A stretch of DNA of 64,000 nt from Girardinichthys multiradiatus (Eukaryota > Chordata > Actinopteri > Cyprinodontiformes > Goodeidae): the NCBI RefSeq assembly GCF_021462225.1, contig NC_061805.1, positions 52,568,996-52,632,995 on the forward strand. The letters run 5' to 3'. Shown piece after piece: positions 60,664 to 64,000 of this stretch. The first letter of the stretch is position 1, and each line of letters starts with the position of its first letter. A model generated the notes under the pieces. That model was not told where the DNA came from and made no database searches. It saw only the letters and a list, made by a program, of their open reading frames with translations. A program made the translations under genes and the position numbers.

Positions 60664-60785
60664 CATCAGGAGCTTCGCTCAGAGCTTTCCCACTCATCTC
60701 CCGCTCTCCGACCAGCCACACGTAACCGGAACCAGTCATGTTGAGCTGCCGGGCTGCTTTGTACACAGCAGCAGCTTCATCCTCA
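60664..60785 (-). CDS. grin1: grin1 exon 7 (amino-terminal domain)
   Basis: The exon is 122 bp, flanked by a tttgcag acceptor and a gtaatg donor, with one base of a split codon at each end. It encodes [19 protein letters not shown] followed by [17 protein letters not shown] and APDG. NMT is an N-glycosylation sequon also found in mammalian GluN1. It joins exon 6 through a split AG|T serine and exon 8 through a split G|GC glycine. Confidence 0.97.
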
Positions 60786-61720
60786 CTGCAAACAAACATA
60801 CAGAGAGGAAGTAAACAAACACACACTGCAAGTGTGAAGGAAACACAGAGGTTGGCGGGATTTGATAGACAGCTTTTCTTGATGAACACATGAGCAGATG
60901 CTTAGAAAAAGATCTTCAAAACAAGGTGATCCAGTTGCTGGAAGACATTGTTCAGTCCATTAATTGTTAATCGTACAGTTTGACACAAGTTACTGTCAGC
61001 AGTTTATCATGTTGAGCTGCTCAGGCTGAGATTGAAACATGTCACCGTTAACCCAGACCAACTCAGACTGCTGGGTGAACTAGTCCGGGGATCCATCTGG
61101 ATACATGTTGGGATTCCAACTCAGTTGTATGTTTTCTCACCAGAGCCAGGAAAGAAGTTCATCTGCCCCTGTTTGACTCTGGTAAATGTTCTGGTTGTTC
61201 TAACTGTACATTCTGTTTAGTTGGTATGAGATTCCATTGACCTCCACCTCACAGTGTGTTCCCCATTGCATCAGTGATCCGGTTCCGTTGTTACCCAAAG
61301 CTGGGACCATCCAATCATCCATTGCGCTGTGCCAGAAGGAACAGCACCCCTACTTTCTACTGTTGGATTGATGCCAGGCTGACCCCCGACCAGTTTTATA
61401 GTTTTGGGTGTTTGCTTCCAGTTTATAAGTATTTTGAAATAGTGTTATTTAGTTTAGTTTATCAGTGGTTGTCATTTGTTTTATGCTTTGCTTTAGTTAA
61501 TCAATAATAACAGTTGTTTGGTTCTTAATTAAATTTGATTCTGGATTTTATTGGTTACCAGCTCTCATCAGGGTTTACATTATTTAAATTGAGTTTATTA
61601 AGTTATGATGCTGACAGATTTATTATGATCCCTCCCTGATTAGCCCAGATGCAGCTGTTCTTACTGGACCGCCTCGGTACTTTCATCCTTACGAAGTCAC
61701 GCCCTCAGAGTTCTGCTCAC
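60786..61720 (-). other. grin1 intron 6
   Basis: No feature recognised with confidence. Confidence 0.4.
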
Positions 61721-61818
61721 CTGGCTGACAAGATGATGACTCGAGCCTCCAGGTCCTTAGCCTCCAGCAGCAGCGCCGTTAGGTTGGTATCCTGGCTGAA
61801 CAGCAGCACCTTCTCCGC
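61721..61818 (-). CDS. grin1: grin1 exon 6 (amino-terminal domain)
   Basis: The exon is 98 bp, entered in phase 0 after a cctccag acceptor and left after AG of a serine codon at a gtgagc donor. It encodes the amino-terminal-domain stretch AEKVLLF...LTALLLEAKDLEARVIILSA. In mammals the optional N1 exon inserts immediately before this AEK, so the exon start marks the N1 splice point. No N1-like cassette could be found in the remaining 2.2 kb to the right edge. Confidence 0.97.
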
Positions 61819-64000
61819 CTGGAGGACCATAGCGCCAACAGACCGGTACCAAGGAGAGACACAGCAGAACACAACAACACACCATAGGACAGGAATCATT
61901 AGCTTCAAATATCTTGAACCTCCTCCCCCATGACCACCCTGAACCAACCCTCCCCCCCCAGCTTTGACCATGCTCCATCTCACCCATGCTACCACCGACC
62001 GGAGGAGGGGGTGGGGCAAAAAGATGGAGGCAGAAAGAGTCAAAGATCTGCTAAACTGAAAGAAAACTCAAAGCTTGAGTACAAATAAGGGAGGGCAAAT
62101 AAGTGTGCGTGATGTGGTGGCACATGCAAACTGACACCAACCAATCAGGGACGTGCACGTTAGAGCGCTGATGCAACTGCAAATTAAAAAAAACGTTCGA
62201 GTGGAGAGAAGGAGGACAGGGAGGAGAGGGAGGGGAGGAAAGAGTAGGTCATTTCTCAAAAAAAGGAGGGGTGAAAGGATCCAGAGTTCCTCAGAGGTCT
62301 GTAGAAAGAGCCAAGCATCAGCCTGGCTGCATGCAACCCTTCACATGGGAGAAAACCAGGGGAGAGGGAGGTGGGGGATGGCGGGTGAGGAAGAGGAAGG
62401 GCGTCTCTCCTGGCAGTGCGAACCCATTCTGTGTGCAGGAATCATGAAAACTCAAAAGAAAGAAAAGAGATGGTGGAGAGAAGACGTGCCACCAGGACAA
62501 GAGTCTATCTCTGGAGCCGGGTTGGATTCTGGGCGGGTGGGCGGGGCTAACTGGTGTTTGGCTACTACTGGGCGAGCTCAGAGATTGGTTGGGCGACGTG
62601 CATCATTTCACCATGCAAGTTTATACCTTGGGTGTTCTCCTGAAGTCAAAGTTCTGTTGGTCGAGGTTTTCATAGTTCCTGTTTTTAGTCTGATGGGTGA
62701 TGTGCACAGAGAAAATATGCAGACACAAAGATTATAGACAGTCGCAGCAAAGCATCTAACAAATGATTTGTTCTTCTTCTGCTTCAAGTCAGGAGATTCA
62801 GAGGCAAACACATCACAGACCCTTTGGCTGTCCGTCCGACTGTCCGTCCTCATGCTCTGAATTACATCACTAATAGGGCTGCAATATCTGTCTTTCCTCT
62901 TTCTCGTCTGTGCTTCCATCACTCTGTGTCCCTCAGCATTCTGGGTAATGTCATCAGTGTCCCCTGTAAGCATCTGCTGCCCTGAGACTGTCCAACTGGC
63001 TGAATATTACCTTGAATTCATGAAACTGGGAATAAATTAGGCTCCAAACAGTCCTCTGTGATGTGAATATTGCACACACTGATGATGATGTATTGTCCAG
63101 TCCTAATAACCAACACACTCTATATATTTAGAGTTTTAGCATCACACATGAACTTTCTCACATATGTGATCAGTCGGTCCTGGGAGGGTTTTCCTCTGGT
63201 CGATTTCAACCAGATTCGTGCTGTTAGTTTTGGGTTCTGCTGCTACTCTGTATTGGACCAAACCCCGTTGTGTTGCAGCTAAAGAAATATTTCAGAACCT
63301 TACCTGCAGCAGATTTTTTTATCACAGAGATAACAGGTCCAGGAGGCAAACCCAGAGGTCCTTCTCAACAGCAACTCTGGAGGAGGAGGAGGAGGTGTTT
63401 CCAAGACAGAATGCATATGTGGTTCCGTCACAATGTTCTGGGTCCACCCTGGGTACTCCACTCAGTGGGACATGTTCTTAACAAAGCCATATGCTTGGAT
63501 TCTGAGCCTAAATAAAGGTTATTCTTTCTTTCCAGCTTACTGGAAGTTGAATGTGTTCACAGTGAGTTCAGGCACGGTTGACTCTACAGGTAAGAAGGTT
63601 TTAAGCTGTTTCATTAGGCTGATATCTGCTGTACTTTATTGCTGATTGCAATAAAACCTGGATCTGCTGCAGGTAAGATACTGACTGCTGTTAACTACTT
63701 CAAACAACATCAGTTCAGGAAATCTCAACTATGCCTTTAACAATAATTCAACGTTATTCATAATTAATGCCACTCATGAACATAACACGAGTTAAATGTT
63801 GCCGTATTTGTTCTGCATCAAGAGATCCCTTAAAAACACTTTATCCCTGTTGGTTGGTAGAAGTTGTTCTGATCTCCTAACGGGCCGTTCTGACTGCGTC
63901 CAATCAGATGCTTTCTTAAGCTGTTGGTGGAATATTGGGAGGAGCCTGATCAGGCCACTCGAGTTGTCCAATCAGAGCAAAGCGATGTTTTAGGGTGTGG
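61819..64000 (-). other. grin1 intron upstream of exon 6
   Basis: No exon matching the N1 cassette or the upstream amino-terminal domain is seen, nor a recognisable transposon. A purine-rich stretch lies at 62200-62280 and a GGAGGAGGA run at 63380-63395. Confidence 0.5.

Noticed and set aside
62200..62290. Purine-rich stretch before exon 6 as an N1 cassette exon
   Set aside because: None of the frames gives the expected lysine/asparagine-rich N1 peptide with flanking AG and GT in the right phase.

Overview
The window is a ray-finned (teleost) fish chromosome segment. Two things show this: the 3' two thirds of a vertebrate NMDA-receptor GluN1 gene (grin1), and a repeat load typical of teleosts (several Tc1-like transposons, a Rex3/RTE-like LINE, an L1/Tx1-like LINE, L2-like LINEs, Ty3/Gypsy elements, a gammaretrovirus-like ERV and a tRNA-derived SINE). 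I cannot name the species or say whether the gene is the grin1a or grin1b paralogue.

Host gene. grin1 lies on the minus strand. I place 16 consecutive exons, homologous by their boundaries to mammalian exons 6 to 21, from 61818 down to 11639. Together they have 2118 coding bases (706 codons). All 15 intron phases match, every junction is GT-AG, and I see no internal stop. They cover the lower amino-terminal domain, both glycine-binding lobes (S1, S2), M1, the pore loop with the N-site asparagine, M3, M4, the C0 tail and a divergent C1 cassette. The 5' exons (signal peptide, upper amino-terminal domain, any N1 cassette) lie beyond the right edge. A terminal C2/C2' exon was not recognised. Exons 15 to 20 are packed into 1.3 kb with introns of 76-93 bp. 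The introns on either side of the exon 13 to 20 group are very large (17.8 and 14.9 kb) and are built almost wholly of mobile elements.

Region by region. 1-10060: three Tc1-like relics, a nearly intact Tc1-like transposon with long inverted repeats (4388-5955), and a plus-strand Gypsy element that has lost its integrase core. 10060-13800: intron sequence with grin1 exon 21. 13930-19370: an L1-like LINE carrying a minus-strand L2-like LINE and a Rex3-like LINE. 19368-23275: a Tc1-like element cut off by a 3' ERV fragment with its LTR. 23280-24800: an L2-like LINE tail. 26647-29355: grin1 exons 20 to 14. 30814-48863: exon 13, the giant intron, then exon 12. That intron holds a young Gypsy (32424-37653) and a second Gypsy (40286-45836) nested in a GC-rich, hAT-like block. 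48970-54492: exons 11 to 8 with a solo LTR, a Tc1 relic, a long GT repeat and a SINE. 54493-64000: two Tc1 relics, a 22-bp minisatellite and exons 7 and 6.

I found no novel gene system. The most noteworthy signals are a perfect 209-bp inverted repeat bracketing grin1 exons 15-20, a C1 cassette without its basic ER-retention/calmodulin-type clusters, UG tracts at two grin1 3' splice sites, a young Gypsy with an apparent 10-bp target duplication, and a solo LTR with a perfect 5-bp duplication.
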